Numbered from the stretch's first letter, positions 1-9,465 are shown. The stretch is DNA of 64,000 bases from Legionella nautarum (GCF_001467895.1 NZ_LNYO01000013.1:228686-292685); one strand, 5' to 3'. Numbers and translations are program-made. Notes: a model not told the origin generated them from the sequence alone.

Positions 1-894
1 ATTCTTCTTTTTGGAAAAAATGGCCAGTTAGGATGGGAGTTACAGCGCGCTTTATCCCCGCTTGGTGAATTAATTGCCCTTGATCGTTATGGTGATGGGG
101 TGCTTTGTGGTGATTTGACTCATTTAGATGGCCTTGCCCAAACCATTCGTAGCGTCGCACCTGATGTGGTGGTTAATGCCGCCGCTTATACTGCTGTGGA
201 CAAAGCTGAAACAGAAACGTCGCTAGCAAGTCTCATCAATTCTCAGGCCCCGCAAGTTTTAGCGCAAGAAGCGGCTGCTTTAGACGCTTGGCTGTTGCAT
301 TACTCAACCGATTATGTGTTTGAGGGATGCGGTTCTAAACCTTGGGAAGAAAGCGATCCTACTAAACCAATTAATTATTATGGGCAAAGTAAATTAGAGG
401 GAGAAAAAGCAATTCAGGAATCAGGTTGCAAGCATTTAATTTTTCGTACAAGTTGGGTTTATGGCTATCAGGGTAATAATTTTGTCAAAACGATTCTGCG
501 CTTAGCGCAGGAGCGAGAGGTCCTTAACATCGTTGCTGATCAAATTGGTGCACCCACGGGCGCGGATTTACTTGCCGATATCAGCGCACAGAGTTTGAGT
601 ACTGCTTTCATAAACGCTGAATTAGGTGGGTTATATCATTTGGCGCCTTGTGGGGAAATTTCCTGGTATGATTATGCCAATTTTATAGTCAATACTGCAC
701 GAACTTTTGGGCAAAGTTTTTTAGTCAAAGCGATTAATCCCGTTCAGAGCAGTGATTATAAGACAGCAGCAAAGCGGCCATTTAATTCAAGATTAGCAAC
801 TGCAAAATTAGCGCAGAATTTTTCTTTGAATCTGCCTCATTGGGAGCCGGGGGTGGTAAGAATGCTTAAAGGAATTTTAGGAAATATACAATGA
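1..894 (+). CDS. rmlD: dTDP-4-dehydrorhamnose reductase (5' partial)
   Basis: Last step of dTDP-L-rhamnose synthesis: NAD(P)H-dependent reduction of dTDP-4-dehydrorhamnose in the cytoplasm. The reading frame is open from base 1 and its first codons read ILLFGKNGQLGWEL, the Rossmann dinucleotide-binding loop of RmlD, so the true start lies just outside the window and only a few residues are missing. The SDR motifs follow: STDYVFEG and the catalytic YYGQSK (Tyr-x3-Lys). A GTG at 100 is an internal codon, not the start. It heads the polysaccharide genes that follow on the same strand; the next gene begins 43 bp downstream. In this context RmlD may supply rhamnose beside the amino-dideoxyhexose made by its neighbours. 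Identity is firm. Confidence 0.93.
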   Translation: MLLFGKNGQLGWELQRALSPLGELIALDRYGDGVLCGDLTHLDGLAQTIRSVAPDVVVNAAAYTAVDKAETETSLASLINSQAPQVLAQEAAALDAWLLHYSTDYVFEGCGSKPWEESDPTKPINYYGQSKLEGEKAIQESGCKHLIFRTSWVYGYQGNNFVKTILRLAQEREVLNIVADQIGAPTGADLLADISAQSLSTAFINAELGGLYHLAPCGEISWYDYANFIVNTARTFGQSFLVKAINPVQSSDYKTAAKRPFNSRLATAKLAQNFSLNLPHWEPGVVRMLKGILGNIQ

Positions 895-937
895 AGATTT
901 GCCCAATATTTCTTAAGCAATCGATGGGAGTGTATGC

Positions 938-1912
938 ATGAAATTAACGCAAACAGATATCCCTGAGATTGTTGTTATTGAACCGAGGGTTTTTGCCGAC
1001 GAACGGGGTTGGTTTTTTGAAAGTTTTAATGAAGAGCAATTTCATTGTGAATTAAAAAATTTACAGCTCGAAATACCACCCAGCTTTGTGCAGGATAATC
1101 ATTCTCTCTCTCGAAAAGGGGTTTTGCGTGGACTTCATTATCAATTACCGCCTTATGCCCAGGGAAAACTCGTTCGTGTTATTCACGGTGCTGCCTATGA
1201 TGTCGTCGTTGATATTCGCGAAGGCTCACCCACCTTTGGGCGTTGGGTAGGTCATCATTTGAGTGCGGAAAATAAAAAAATGATTTGGATACCAGCGGGG
1301 TTTGCCCATGGTTTTGTCGCTCTCGAAGACGATACTCATTTTCTTTATAAAACCACCGATTTCTATAATAAAGAATCCGAAGCCTGTCTGCGTTGGGATG
1401 ATCCAAGCCTAGGAATTGATTGGCAATTCAACGAAGAGCCCATTTTAAATGAAAAAGATAGCATCGCTCCGCTTATGGATAAGATTATTAAACTGCCTTA
1501 TACAAAATCAGAGAAGATTAATGGTTTAATTGATATTAAGGTCATAGGTGATACGCGGGGAAGCTTAATTGCAGTGCAACAAGGCTCGAATATTCATTTT
1601 AATTTAAAGCGCGCCTACTACATTTTTGATACCAAATCTGGAGTAAGTCGCGGATTTCATGCTCATAAAACTTTGCGGCAACTTGTTGTTTGTGTTGCTG
1701 GAAGTTGTCGCATAGTCCTTGATGACGGTAAAATCAGAGAGGATTTTTGGTTAAACTCGCCAACAAAAGGATTGCCGATTGGCAATATGATTTGGCGGGA
1801 AATGCACGATTTTAGCGCCGATTGCGTTTTAATTGTATTTGCTAGTGAAGAATACAATGAAGCGGATTATATTCGTTCTTATCAAGATTTTAAAAAAATG
1901 GTGAATAAATGA
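938..1912 (+). CDS. rmlC: RmlC-FdtA fusion: dTDP-sugar 3,5-epimerase plus 3,4-ketoisomerase
   Basis: A 324-residue two-domain protein. Residues 1-~180 are a full RmlC cupin (dTDP-4-dehydrorhamnose 3,5-epimerase): RGLHYQLPP with the catalytic His67, [12 protein letters not shown], and [10 protein letters not shown]. Residues ~195-324 are a second cupin of the WxcM/FdtA type (dTDP-4-keto-6-deoxyglucose 3,4-ketoisomerase), with DTRGSL, the catalytic [11 protein letters not shown] (His241, His243) and a C-terminal YIRSYQDF. The second activity produces the 3-keto substrate for the aminotransferase encoded next, whose start overlaps this stop by 4 bp (ATGA). RmlC and FdtA are normally separate proteins, so the fusion is unusual; both active sites look intact. 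The start ATG has GGGAG upstream. The domain calls are secure; which sugar is made is inferred. Confidence 0.87.
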   Translation: MKLTQTDIPEIVVIEPRVFADERGWFFESFNEEQFHCELKNLQLEIPPSFVQDNHSLSRKGVLRGLHYQLPPYAQGKLVRVIHGAAYDVVVDIREGSPTFGRWVGHHLSAENKKMIWIPAGFAHGFVALEDDTHFLYKTTDFYNKESEACLRWDDPSLGIDWQFNEEPILNEKDSIAPLMDKIIKLPYTKSEKINGLIDIKVIGDTRGSLIAVQQGSNIHFNLKRAYYIFDTKSGVSRGFHAHKTLRQLVVCVAGSCRIVLDDGKIREDFWLNSPTKGLPIGNMIWREMHDFSADCVLIVFASEEYNEADYIRSYQDFKKMVNK

Positions 1913-3024
1913 TCTCTTTCCTTAATTTAAAAAATATCAATCAAGCAATGCGTGATGAATTAGTTGCAGCGTGCACAAAAGTAATTGATTCAGGCTGGTA
2001 TATAGGTGGAACAGCGTTGGCCGAATTTGAACAGGCTTTTGCGAATTATTGCAATACCGAATATTGTATCGGCGTAGGCAATGGCTTAGATGCCTTAACC
2101 CTTACTTTGCGCGCTTGGAAAGAGCTTAAGCGTCTAAAAGAGGGCGATGAAGTGATTGTCCCGGCTAATACTTACATAGCCAGTATCTTAGCGATTACTG
2201 AAAATCGCTTAACCCCTGTTTTTGTCGAGCCCCAGGCCCATAGTTTTAATCTAGATCCCGAGGAAGTTGAAAAAGCCATCAGCCCTAAAACGCGGGCGAT
2301 TTTACCGGTCCACCTTTATGGACAATTGGCAGATATGCCTGCCTTATTGGATATTGCTAAGCGTCATCAATTGCTCGTGTTAGAAGATTCTGCGCAAGCG
2401 CATGGCGCGAGTATCGGCGGGCGCAAGGCTGGAAATTGGGGAGATGCTTCCGGTTTCAGTTTTTATCCGGGTAAAAATTTAGGCGCTTTGGGGGATGCTG
2501 GCGCCATCACGACTAATGATCCTCAATTAGCTGAAGTAGTGCGCGCTTTACGTAATTATGGTTCGCATGAAAAATATAAAAATCTTTATCAGGGAGTGAA
2601 TAGTCGTTTGGATGAAATGCAAGCAGCCATGCTCACTGTTAAACTAAAATATCTGGATACTCAGACTGCCCATCGACGCCAAGTAGCTCAGATGTACCTG
2701 GAGGATATAAAAAATCCAGCCCTAAGTTTGCCTAAACTTCTCAACGAAGAGCAGCATGTATGGCATTTATTTGTGATAAGGGCAAGCAATAGAGCAGAAC
2801 TGCAGCAACATCTCCGTCAACAAGAGGTGGAAACGCTGATTCATTATCCTATTCCTCCCCATAAACAATTGGCTTATAAAAATTTTAATCAGCGCTCTTA
2901 CCCTTTAACCGAAAGTATTCATCAAGAGGTCTTAAGTTTACCGATGGGGCCGACGATTTCTTTTAGTGAAGTTGAAAAAGTGATTGAAGCTTGCAACGCA
3001 TTTAAACCGAACGCGATGAGTTAA
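1909..3024 (+). CDS. fdtB: PLP-dependent dTDP-3-keto-6-deoxyhexose aminotransferase, FdtB/QdtB-like
   Basis: DegT/DnrJ/EryC1-family sugar aminotransferase, 371 residues, the usual family length. It shows the cofactor-binding GVGNGLDAL near residue 60, [10 protein letters not shown] (PLP-contacting Asp160) and the Schiff-base lysine Lys189 in [16 protein letters not shown]. The family aminates C3 of a dTDP-3-keto-6-deoxyhexose with glutamate. Downstream of a FdtA domain the expected product is dTDP-3-amino-3,6-dideoxyhexose (Fuc3N or Qui3N); the two cannot be separated by eye. It overlaps the upstream gene by 4 bp and is 4 bp from the flippase gene, so it is translationally coupled. No FdtC-type N-acetyltransferase follows it here; it may lie outside the window or be absent. 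Confidence 0.85.
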   Translation: MISFLNLKNINQAMRDELVAACTKVIDSGWYIGGTALAEFEQAFANYCNTEYCIGVGNGLDALTLTLRAWKELKRLKEGDEVIVPANTYIASILAITENRLTPVFVEPQAHSFNLDPEEVEKAISPKTRAILPVHLYGQLADMPALLDIAKRHQLLVLEDSAQAHGASIGGRKAGNWGDASGFSFYPGKNLGALGDAGAITTNDPQLAEVVRALRNYGSHEKYKNLYQGVNSRLDEMQAAMLTVKLKYLDTQTAHRRQVAQMYLEDIKNPALSLPKLLNEEQHVWHLFVIRASNRAELQQHLRQQEVETLIHYPIPPHKQLAYKNFNQRSYPLTESIHQEVLSLPMGPTISFSEVEKVIEACNAFKPNAMS

Positions 3025-3028
3025 GGCT

Positions 3029-4300
3029 ATGACCTTAATAAGAACGAGTTTAATTAATGCCATAGCAGTGATAGTGAGAATACTGACTTTGCTAGGCATT
3101 AATAAACTGCTCGCCGTCTATGTAGGTCCGGCAGGTTATGCAGCCTTGGGGCAGTTTCAAAATGCAATAACCATGATAACTACCTTTGCTAGTGGAGCAA
3201 TTAATACAGGAGTCACTAAATATACCGCAGAATATTATGAGGACGAGGAAAAGCAGCAGGCCGTTTGGCGTACAGCAGGAACGATTGCGTGTTTCGGGGC
3301 TTTATTTACTTCCTTAATCATTATCTTATTTTCTAAGCCCCTGGCTTCTTGGTTTTTACATGATGAAGCCTATTTCAGTGTTTTTCTTTGGTTTGCCGCA
3401 TCCTTAATTTTTTTTGTCTTTAATGCACTGCTTTTGGCCATTTTAAATGGAAAAAAGGAAATTGAGCGCTATATTGCAGCAAATATAGCTGGCAGTATTT
3501 TTGCTCTGCTGATAACTAGCCTTTTGGCGGTAAGCTATGGACTTTATGGCGCATTAGTCGCTCTAACTCTATTTCAATCCTTTGCTTTTTTTGTCAGTTT
3601 AGGGCTTTGTTATCGAGTTGAATGGTTTAAATTCTCTTATTTACTAGGCAAGTTCGATAAAAAAATTGCTAGAAACTTAGCGAAATATACGCTGATGTCA
3701 CTGACTGCTGCAGTATCAATCCCTCTGTGTCAGATTTTTATCCGTAATCATTTGGGCGAAACAGAAGGTTGGGCTGCGGCAGGTTATTGGGAGGCAATAT
3801 GGCGGCTTAGTTCTGCCTATCTTTTATTGGTGACAACAACCCTCGGCATTTATTATTTGCCTCGACTGTCGGAGCTAAAGAATTCTTCTGATTTAAAAAA
3901 AGAAATAATTCAGGGTTATAAAATCATCTTACCTGTCGCTGTTGTAGCTGCTCTATCCATGTATTTATTGCGTGATTTCATTATTAACATGCTATTCAGC
4001 AGCGAATTTTTTCCCGTCAGAGAGCTATTTTTGGGGCAGCTTATTGGTGATATCTTTAAAATTGGATCTTGGATGTTGTCTTATTTGATGTTAAGTAAAG
4101 CAATGACGAAATATTTCGTCCTAAGTGAAATCCTATTTGCTATTGGTTTTTATTTCGCAGTTGTTTTAATGACAGATAACTGGGGGCTTCAGGCAGCGAC
4201 TTGGGCTTATGCGGCTAGTTATTTGGTTTATTGGCTGGTGATGTACCTTCTTATTTTTAGAAATCTTGAGAGTGATTTAGTCCTATGCGCCCAATCATAA
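3029..4300 (+). CDS. WzxE-like polysaccharide repeat-unit flippase
   Basis: Polytopic inner-membrane protein of 423 residues with about 12 hydrophobic segments, of the polysaccharide transporter (PST/MOP) family. The N-terminus (LLGINKLLAVYVGPAGYAAL, then ASGAINTGVTKYTAEYY) resembles WzxE, the enterobacterial common antigen lipid III flippase. Role: moves undecaprenyl-PP-linked oligosaccharides to the periplasmic face. It lies between amino-sugar synthesis genes and glycosyltransferases, and its end overlaps the next gene by 16 bp. WzxE handles a Fuc4NAc-containing unit, which fits an amino-dideoxyhexose cluster, but substrate is inferred. Confidence 0.82.
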   Translation: MTLIRTSLINAIAVIVRILTLLGINKLLAVYVGPAGYAALGQFQNAITMITTFASGAINTGVTKYTAEYYEDEEKQQAVWRTAGTIACFGALFTSLIIILFSKPLASWFLHDEAYFSVFLWFAASLIFFVFNALLLAILNGKKEIERYIAANIAGSIFALLITSLLAVSYGLYGALVALTLFQSFAFFVSLGLCYRVEWFKFSYLLGKFDKKIARNLAKYTLMSLTAAVSIPLCQIFIRNHLGETEGWAAAGYWEAIWRLSSAYLLLVTTTLGIYYLPRLSELKNSSDLKKEIIQGYKIILPVAVVAALSMYLLRDFIINMLFSSEFFPVRELFLGQLIGDIFKIGSWMLSYLMLSKAMTKYFVLSEILFAIGFYFAVVLMTDNWGLQAATWAYAASYLVYWLVMYLLIFRNLESDLVLCAQS

Positions 4301-5172
4301 GTTATTTAATTCCAAGCTATAATCACGAACAATATTTGCCCTTTCTTTTAGAGAGCCTACGCTTAGATATCGAGCAACTCACGGTTCCCGCAGAAGTGAT
4401 TATCGTCGATGATGGTTCAAGCGATAATTCAATGAGGCTTATTCAAACTTGGGCTGCCGCAAATCATGATGCATTCGCTATCTTTTATACCACTCAAGAA
4501 AATAAAGGAATAAGCGCTGTACTTAATCGGATGATTGATAGGTCTAAAGGCGACTATTTAAGAGTTTGCGCTTCTGACGATATGGTTGTTTGCGGCAGTA
4601 CGCAAATACTTTACGAACAATTTAAAGACCGACCGAATTTACGTTGCGTTTTGGCGGATGCCAAAGTCATCAATGAGTCGGGGGCTGTGTTGCACCCTAG
4701 TTCTATTCGCTTTCATGGTGGTAATATTAAACGATTAGCGGATCCCAAATTTTTAGCTAAGGAAATTATTCAACATTGGTGTGTAGCTGGGCCAACGCAT
4801 CTGCTAAAGAAGACTCATCATCAAACGATGCGCTACGATGAATCTTGTCGCATTGAGGATTACGATTTGTTTTTATCCTTATTAGAAATCCCGGATGCTG
4901 TTATCTATATTGATGAGATTGTGAGTTTATATCGCATACATTCAACGAATGTTTCTAAAACTAAAAATCGTCAGCGAAGAATTGAAAATATAAAAACCTT
5001 TGAGTTGATTATTGAGCGTTATATTAATAGACAGATTTTAGCAAACTATTTAACCTCAGTAAGGTATAAAACTAGAGCTAAGATTAATTTTTTACAAAAA
5101 CAATATTTAAGCTGTTTTTTTAGCTTGTGCGTGAGTGCATTTTTTAAACTAAAAACCGAGCTAAGATCTTGA
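4285..5172 (+). CDS. GT2 family glycosyltransferase
   Basis: A 295-residue cytosolic GT-A fold glycosyltransferase. The N-terminal nucleotide-sugar site is clear: ISYLIPSYNHEQYL followed by VIIVDDGSSDN, and an acidic CASDDMV motif near residue 98 takes the DXD role. IEDYDLFL near 190 resembles the catalytic-base region of GT2 enzymes. It overlaps both neighbours (16 bp with the flippase gene, 4 bp with the next), so it belongs to the same operon and probably adds one sugar of the repeat unit. Donor and acceptor cannot be told from sequence. Confidence 0.82.
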   Translation: MRPIISYLIPSYNHEQYLPFLLESLRLDIEQLTVPAEVIIVDDGSSDNSMRLIQTWAAANHDAFAIFYTTQENKGISAVLNRMIDRSKGDYLRVCASDDMVVCGSTQILYEQFKDRPNLRCVLADAKVINESGAVLHPSSIRFHGGNIKRLADPKFLAKEIIQHWCVAGPTHLLKKTHHQTMRYDESCRIEDYDLFLSLLEIPDAVIYIDEIVSLYRIHSTNVSKTKNRQRRIENIKTFELIIERYINRQILANYLTSVRYKTRAKINFLQKQYLSCFFSLCVSAFFKLKTELRS

Positions 5173-6377
5173 AAAAATTAATTAACTCCATTGCATTTTA
5201 TTTTTTACTACCTGTCTATTTTGCGCTTGTACTTTTATTTACTTTTTTCTATATCCCTGAAACCTATTATTTTGGTTTATTTATTCTTTATTCTATTATT
5301 ACTGTCCCTGTTTTATTGTCTATGGTTCTAATACCGTTAAAGATGAGGATGAATGATTATTATCAATACCTAATTGCTCACCCCCGATATCGTTTTGTGA
5401 CGCTTTCCTTATGCCTGCTTATTTTTATTTGTGGGCCGATAGATATCTATGTTAATGGCTTTAAATTACTTCATCCTGCAACTTATGCAGATTTTAATGG
5501 GGTGGGGCGATATGTCCGACACATCACTACGCTATGTTGGATTTTTATTCCTATCGCCTTTATTTTTCTTAAATCGTCTAAGCTAAAGGTTCTTTTTATC
5601 AGCTATGCGCTTTTATTTCCTATTCTTATCATTGATAGAAATCGTTTTTTTCTCTCATGCTATGCGTTATTTTTGTGTGTAATATTGATTTATGACTCCA
5701 GCAATACAGCAAGATCAAAAACAACAGGCAAATTGTTATTTTGCTTGATTCCGCTAGGCTGCTTATTTATTTTTTCAATTATTGGTTATTTCAGAAGTGG
5801 CTCAGCATTTATAGTGCCTTCTTCGGGAACGATGTTACAAGAAGGTTCTTATCCCCTAACTAGCGTATTTGCTAGTTTACCAGCGCTGTTGCAGCAAATT
5901 ATCTTATATATCACTACGCCAATTTTTAATTTTGCGACAATTGCTGCTGAGCAGTTTATTAATCAAAATTTCTTGATTAGCCAATTTTCTCCTTTCAGCC
6001 GCGAGAACTTTGAAAGTTATATTTATGCACCAACTCTCGTGGCTCGCTATACCGTAGGTACTGAGTTTTATCCCTTTTTACTTTATGGTGGCTTGCCGCT
6101 TGTTGCCTGGGCTTTTGCTTTGATGTTACTCAGCTTTATTCTTGCTTTCCACTTGTTTAAAAAATGTCCCAACATCTATACTTTTCTCATTTTTATTAAA
6201 ATATCTTACAATGCTTTATTTATGGGATTTGCACCGCAATTCTATATTTTATTGAATCTTATCTTTTTAATGATGATGTTTTTTTTATGGTTTTTTGCAG
6301 AACTGATGCGAATTTCAACCCTGCAAACTAATCTTAATAACTCAAATTTTGATGAATTGAGTCGTCAACAGACCTAA
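5169..6377 (+). CDS. Polytopic membrane protein, probable O-antigen polymerase (Wzy-like)
   Basis: 402 residues, almost entirely hydrophobic, with roughly 10-12 predicted membrane segments and a larger loop around residues 205-295 (from FRSGSAFIVPSSG to YAPTLVARYT). Wzy polymerases have little sequence conservation; this topology and a position between a Wzx-like flippase and glycosyltransferases are the only grounds for the call. The frame begins with TTG overlapping the previous stop (TTGA), so the start is inferred from coupling; no better ATG lies close. Low-GC codon use is typical of Wzx/Wzy genes. Could also be an EpsG-type membrane protein. Confidence 0.6.
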   Translation: MKKLINSIAFYFLLPVYFALVLLFTFFYIPETYYFGLFILYSIITVPVLLSMVLIPLKMRMNDYYQYLIAHPRYRFVTLSLCLLIFICGPIDIYVNGFKLLHPATYADFNGVGRYVRHITTLCWIFIPIAFIFLKSSKLKVLFISYALLFPILIIDRNRFFLSCYALFLCVILIYDSSNTARSKTTGKLLFCLIPLGCLFIFSIIGYFRSGSAFIVPSSGTMLQEGSYPLTSVFASLPALLQQIILYITTPIFNFATIAAEQFINQNFLISQFSPFSRENFESYIYAPTLVARYTVGTEFYPFLLYGGLPLVAWAFALMLLSFILAFHLFKKCPNIYTFLIFIKISYNALFMGFAPQFYILLNLIFLMMMFFLWFFAELMRISTLQTNLNNSNFDELSRQQT

Positions 6378-6394
6378 GCTAGGAGCGATTTATT

Positions 6395-7384
6395 TTGGTT
6401 TTAACTAATGTAAATGCGCCTAAATGTGCAGTACTTTTGGCTGTGTATAATGGTATGCATTATCTTGAAGAGCAGATTGAAACCATTCTTAATCAGGAGA
6501 ATGTGAATCCTATTTTATTTGTGAGTGTCGATTTGTCGACCGATGGAAGTGTGCATTGGCTTAAGGAGTTAGCGGCGCGTGATCCAAGGATTAGAGTTTT
6601 ACCTTATGGTGAAACATTTGGTGGGGCAGCGCGGAATTTTTTTCGCCTCATTCGCGATGTTGATTTCGCAGAATTTGATTTTGTCGCTTTTGCGGATCAA
6701 GACGATTGTTGGAATCTAGATAAACTCTCTCAAGCAATCCATTGTCTAAATGCCTCTGGTTGTGATGCGTATTCAAGTAATGTCACCGCATTTTGGCCCG
6801 ATGGTAAACGTATTCTCATCAATAAAGCACAACCTCAAAAACAATGGGATTATATTTTTGAAGCAGCAGGACCTGGTTGCACCTATGTGATGACAGCTAA
6901 GCTAATACATGCTTTAAAAGCCAGGATGATTGAAGTTTGGAATCTGTTACAAGAAGTCAGTTTACACGATTGGTTTTGCTACGCTTTTGCTCGAGCAAAT
7001 GGATTTAAATGGTATATTGATGAAAACTCCTCCATGCTTTATCGACAACATGCGCATAATCAAGTTGGCGTCAATTTAGGAGTAAAGGCTTATCTCAACC
7101 GGTTTAAAAAAATCAAGAATGGTTGGTGGTTTACGCAAGCACTTTTAATTGCAGAGTTGGTTGGCGTAGGTCAATGCAGTTTTATTGACAGTTGGTCTAA
7201 GCTAAGTCGAATCGCTTTATTTCGTTTGTCCTTTCATGCCTTCCAATGTCGTCGACGCCTACAAGAACAAATTTTCTTTTTCTTAATATGCTTATTACTT
7301 AGTGTTACTGGTGGGTTACGCAAATATAAACTGAATTTGAATAAATTATTATCTAATCCACCAGTTGCAATGTTGGTGGATTAA
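6395..7384 (+). CDS. GT2 family glycosyltransferase, rhamnosyltransferase-like
   Basis: 329-residue GT-A glycosyltransferase. It opens with CAVLLAVYNGMHYLEEQIETI and has DLSTDGS and the acidic FADQDDCW near residue 110, typical of rhamnosyl/GT2 enzymes of O-antigen clusters. WYIDENSSMLYRQHAHNQVG is the conserved C-terminal acceptor-side motif of that group. A hydrophobic patch near the end (FFFLICLLLSVTGG) may tether it to the membrane. Start: TTG at 6395, preceded by AGGAG 9 nt upstream; no ATG fits better. With rmlD in the same cluster, rhamnose is a reasonable donor, but that is inference. Last gene of the plus-strand cluster; it converges on the gene at 7412. Confidence 0.78.
   Translation: MVLTNVNAPKCAVLLAVYNGMHYLEEQIETILNQENVNPILFVSVDLSTDGSVHWLKELAARDPRIRVLPYGETFGGAARNFFRLIRDVDFAEFDFVAFADQDDCWNLDKLSQAIHCLNASGCDAYSSNVTAFWPDGKRILINKAQPQKQWDYIFEAAGPGCTYVMTAKLIHALKARMIEVWNLLQEVSLHDWFCYAFARANGFKWYIDENSSMLYRQHAHNQVGVNLGVKAYLNRFKKIKNGWWFTQALLIAELVGVGQCSFIDSWSKLSRIALFRLSFHAFQCRRRLQEQIFFFLICLLLSVTGGLRKYKLNLNKLLSNPPVAMLVD
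7354..7383. terminator. Hairpin between convergent genes
   Basis: A perfect 10-bp inverted repeat (TAATCCACCA / TGGTGGATTA, loop 10 nt) covers the last codons of the glycosyltransferase gene, just before the convergent gene. There is no clear U-run after it, so a terminator role is plausible but not proven. Confidence 0.4.
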
Positions 7385-7411
7385 CTATAATTGCAAAGTT
7401 AGGTAGCTATA

Positions 7412-9223
7412 CTATTTGCCTTTGCTCAGGGTTTTTGACCGAGCTATAGGGGGGGCTTCTTTTTTATTATTACCCAGTTCAAGGATGGAAATAATTTTTT
7501 GATATAACAATGTTGTCGAGTCGCGACCTGATTTATCTTTTTGAAAAAAATCAACTTTTTTAGACCTGCGCTCAATTTTTCGTTGCAACTCTATTTGTAT
7601 TTTATTGCTGATATCTTGGAATAAACGAGTATCCAATAATGGTTTATCCTTAACCTGTTCAATGAGTTTGCATAGGGCATTAATTCGTTGACTAGTTTTA
7701 TTTTGAGTGACTGACTTGAATTCAGCATGAACAGTTTCCAATTTAACGCGATTTAATCTTTTTTTAATTAAAAGGAGCGTCATGTTCGAAAGACCCGTTG
7801 TAAGATCTTTAAACTGATCCTCTTGAAGCTTTAAAGAGAACCTGTTTAATAGTTGAGGGTCATTTGCAGTCATCACAAAATTAGAAATGAGTGGGTAAGC
7901 GTGCTTTTTTTTCTCACTAAGTTCCAGGGTTGTATCTTTTAGGATGGTTTGTAATATCTCAATTAATTTGAAGTATTCTATTTTTTTGTTAATTAAAGCT
8001 ACTAGCTCATTCAGGCCAGGTTTTTCTAATCGTAAATATTGATAGTCTGGGTTACCTATAAGTACTGAAACTAATCGTTCTAAATGATCTTGTCTGTTCG
8101 TTTCGGTAATATAGTTGTGAATTAACGTGAAGCTGGCTTGATGTTTATTTTCAATTTTATCATTAGCTAATAGACGATGAATTTCAGAAAATAGCTGATC
8201 ATATTTTTTATCATGGCTTGAAAGATTCGTAGATTCAATATTAAATTTACGACGCAGGGGGGCAATTGCATGGGTATCAAAAGCCATTTGCCCTTTTTTT
8301 GTTTTCTTGCTTAGCCAAGTATTATCGCAATGAGCTTCAATTTCAATCCCTGCAATATAACCCTTAAAATCATAATCAATACCTCCTTGGGTAACTCGTA
8401 ATGTGTCCCAATCCCCTTCAGTTTTATTTGAACTAAGAAAGGACTCCATAGCATCTTCCATTACGTACGGCCCTGCTTCAATGGTTAGGTTACGTCTTAT
8501 GTTAGGAGGTTTTATACCCTGATAGGGCATCCTTTTAGCATCCATTGTATTTGAATATAGTCCAAAGCGCTTTTTATACTCCTCAGGCAGAGAGGAATCG
8601 TCATAAGACTTATGTCTTTCCAGCATGAGCTTGACTGCCATTTCCATGACAGGATGATTTGGCGTTACTGCGATAATATCGCCATTTACAATACCTACAC
8701 GCTTATCGAAAAAATTGCCATGTATTTTAATACCAAAAGGAAGTTCATCAGAAACGAGCTTTGAATTTTCATCAATAATAAAAATAATATCCGTATCAAA
8801 ATAATTTCCACCTTCTTGGCGTAAAATCTCTGCTCTTAGAAAATCTGAGATGGCAGAAAAATTATTAAATCCAATCTCTTCTCTTTCAATGTATTCCCAA
8901 AATTTTTTGTATCTTTCAGGTTCGTTAGTATAAAACTCATCGGTTTGCATTTTATCTTTTAATTCATCAATATTTCTTATCCTTAAATTAGGTATATTTA
9001 TTTCTTCTCGTGCTGAAGTTTTGTGGTAATTCAATTCATCATCAACCCATAAATTAATTTCAAAGCCACTTCTTTTTGCTACTCCCGCTAAGCCTTGAAT
9101 TGAGCGTAGATATTTAGGAGGTATAGGCCCACCCACCCAGATGAAATGAATTTTCTCGGGTACTTTCCCGAAGGGGTTTTGTTCAGATCGATTGTCGGAG
9201 TTACTTTCGTCCTTTTCTTTCAT
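7412..9223 (-). CDS. DXD-motif glycosyltransferase, TcdA/TcdB-like fold; candidate Dot/Icm effector
   Basis: 603 residues, soluble, no signal peptide. Residues 24-~300 form a GT-A domain of the sugar-binding DXD (large clostridial toxin-like) type: KIHFIWVGGPIPPKYL at 24-39, NLWVDDE near 58-63, SDFLRAEILRQEGGNYFDTD with the metal-binding DTD at 143-145, and NHPVMEMAV further on. Residues ~320-603 are charged and helical with no recognisable domain. In Legionella, proteins with this fold and a long unrelated helical tail are often Dot/Icm-translocated glycosyltransferases; translocation here is inferred. The N-terminus and C-terminus (ending ARSKTLSKGK) are polar. It is convergent with the LPS cluster rather than part of it and is read from its own promoter. 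A conventional cytosolic glycosyltransferase is the alternative. Confidence 0.75.
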   Translation of the reverse strand: MKEKDESNSDNRSEQNPFGKVPEKIHFIWVGGPIPPKYLRSIQGLAGVAKRSGFEINLWVDDELNYHKTSAREEINIPNLRIRNIDELKDKMQTDEFYTNEPERYKKFWEYIEREEIGFNNFSAISDFLRAEILRQEGGNYFDTDIIFIIDENSKLVSDELPFGIKIHGNFFDKRVGIVNGDIIAVTPNHPVMEMAVKLMLERHKSYDDSSLPEEYKKRFGLYSNTMDAKRMPYQGIKPPNIRRNLTIEAGPYVMEDAMESFLSSNKTEGDWDTLRVTQGGIDYDFKGYIAGIEIEAHCDNTWLSKKTKKGQMAFDTHAIAPLRRKFNIESTNLSSHDKKYDQLFSEIHRLLANDKIENKHQASFTLIHNYITETNRQDHLERLVSVLIGNPDYQYLRLEKPGLNELVALINKKIEYFKLIEILQTILKDTTLELSEKKKHAYPLISNFVMTANDPQLLNRFSLKLQEDQFKDLTTGLSNMTLLLIKKRLNRVKLETVHAEFKSVTQNKTSQRINALCKLIEQVKDKPLLDTRLFQDISNKIQIELQRKIERRSKKVDFFQKDKSGRDSTTLLYQKIISILELGNNKKEAPPIARSKTLSKGK

Positions 9224-9294
9224 ATCTCAAGCACCTTAAAACAAAATTTACTATTCAAAGACGTCAAATATCCAAAATAAAATATATATGAACA

Positions 9295-9300
9295 ATTATA
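9295..9300 (-). promoter_or_regulatory. Putative -10 element of the DXD glycosyltransferase gene
   Basis: TATAAT on the minus strand, 72 bp before the start codon at 9223. No convincing TTGACA lies 17 bp further up, so the promoter may be activator-dependent. No PmrA-type tandem repeat is visible here. Confidence 0.35.
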
Positions 9301-9323
9301 GATCAAGTAGTCTAATTTAAATG

Positions 9324-9352
9324 TTGACTATTAATCAAGCATTGATTAATAA
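9324..9352 (+). promoter_or_regulatory. Promoter with an embedded palindromic operator
   Basis: TTGACT (9324-9329), a 17-nt spacer and TAATAA (9347-9352) form a good sigma-70 promoter for the cupin gene. A perfect 9-bp inverted repeat, ATTAATCAA-GCA-TTGATTAAT (9330-9350), fills the spacer, where a repressor would block RNA polymerase. The binding protein is unknown. Confidence 0.5.
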
Positions 9353-9358
9353 TGTTTA

Positions 9359-9406
9359 TCCTATTTTTTTGAAATAGGAGCTAATCTTGTCCGAAACAGC
9401 TCGGAC
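9359..9406 (+). promoter_or_regulatory. Two consecutive leader hairpins upstream of the cupin gene
   Basis: Downstream of the predicted promoter are two perfect stem-loops: TCCTATTT/AAATAGGA with a 5-nt loop (9359-9379), and GTCCGA/TCGGAC with a 6-nt loop (9389-9406). They lie 60-107 nt before the start codon, so they would form in the 5' UTR. They could regulate translation or be remnants of an upstream terminator; neither has a strong U-run directly after it. Confidence 0.4.
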
Positions 9407-9465
9407 GGATAAACACACTCTCCTTACTATGGAAATAATTTTTAGGTTTGCTTAAAGGACGAAAA

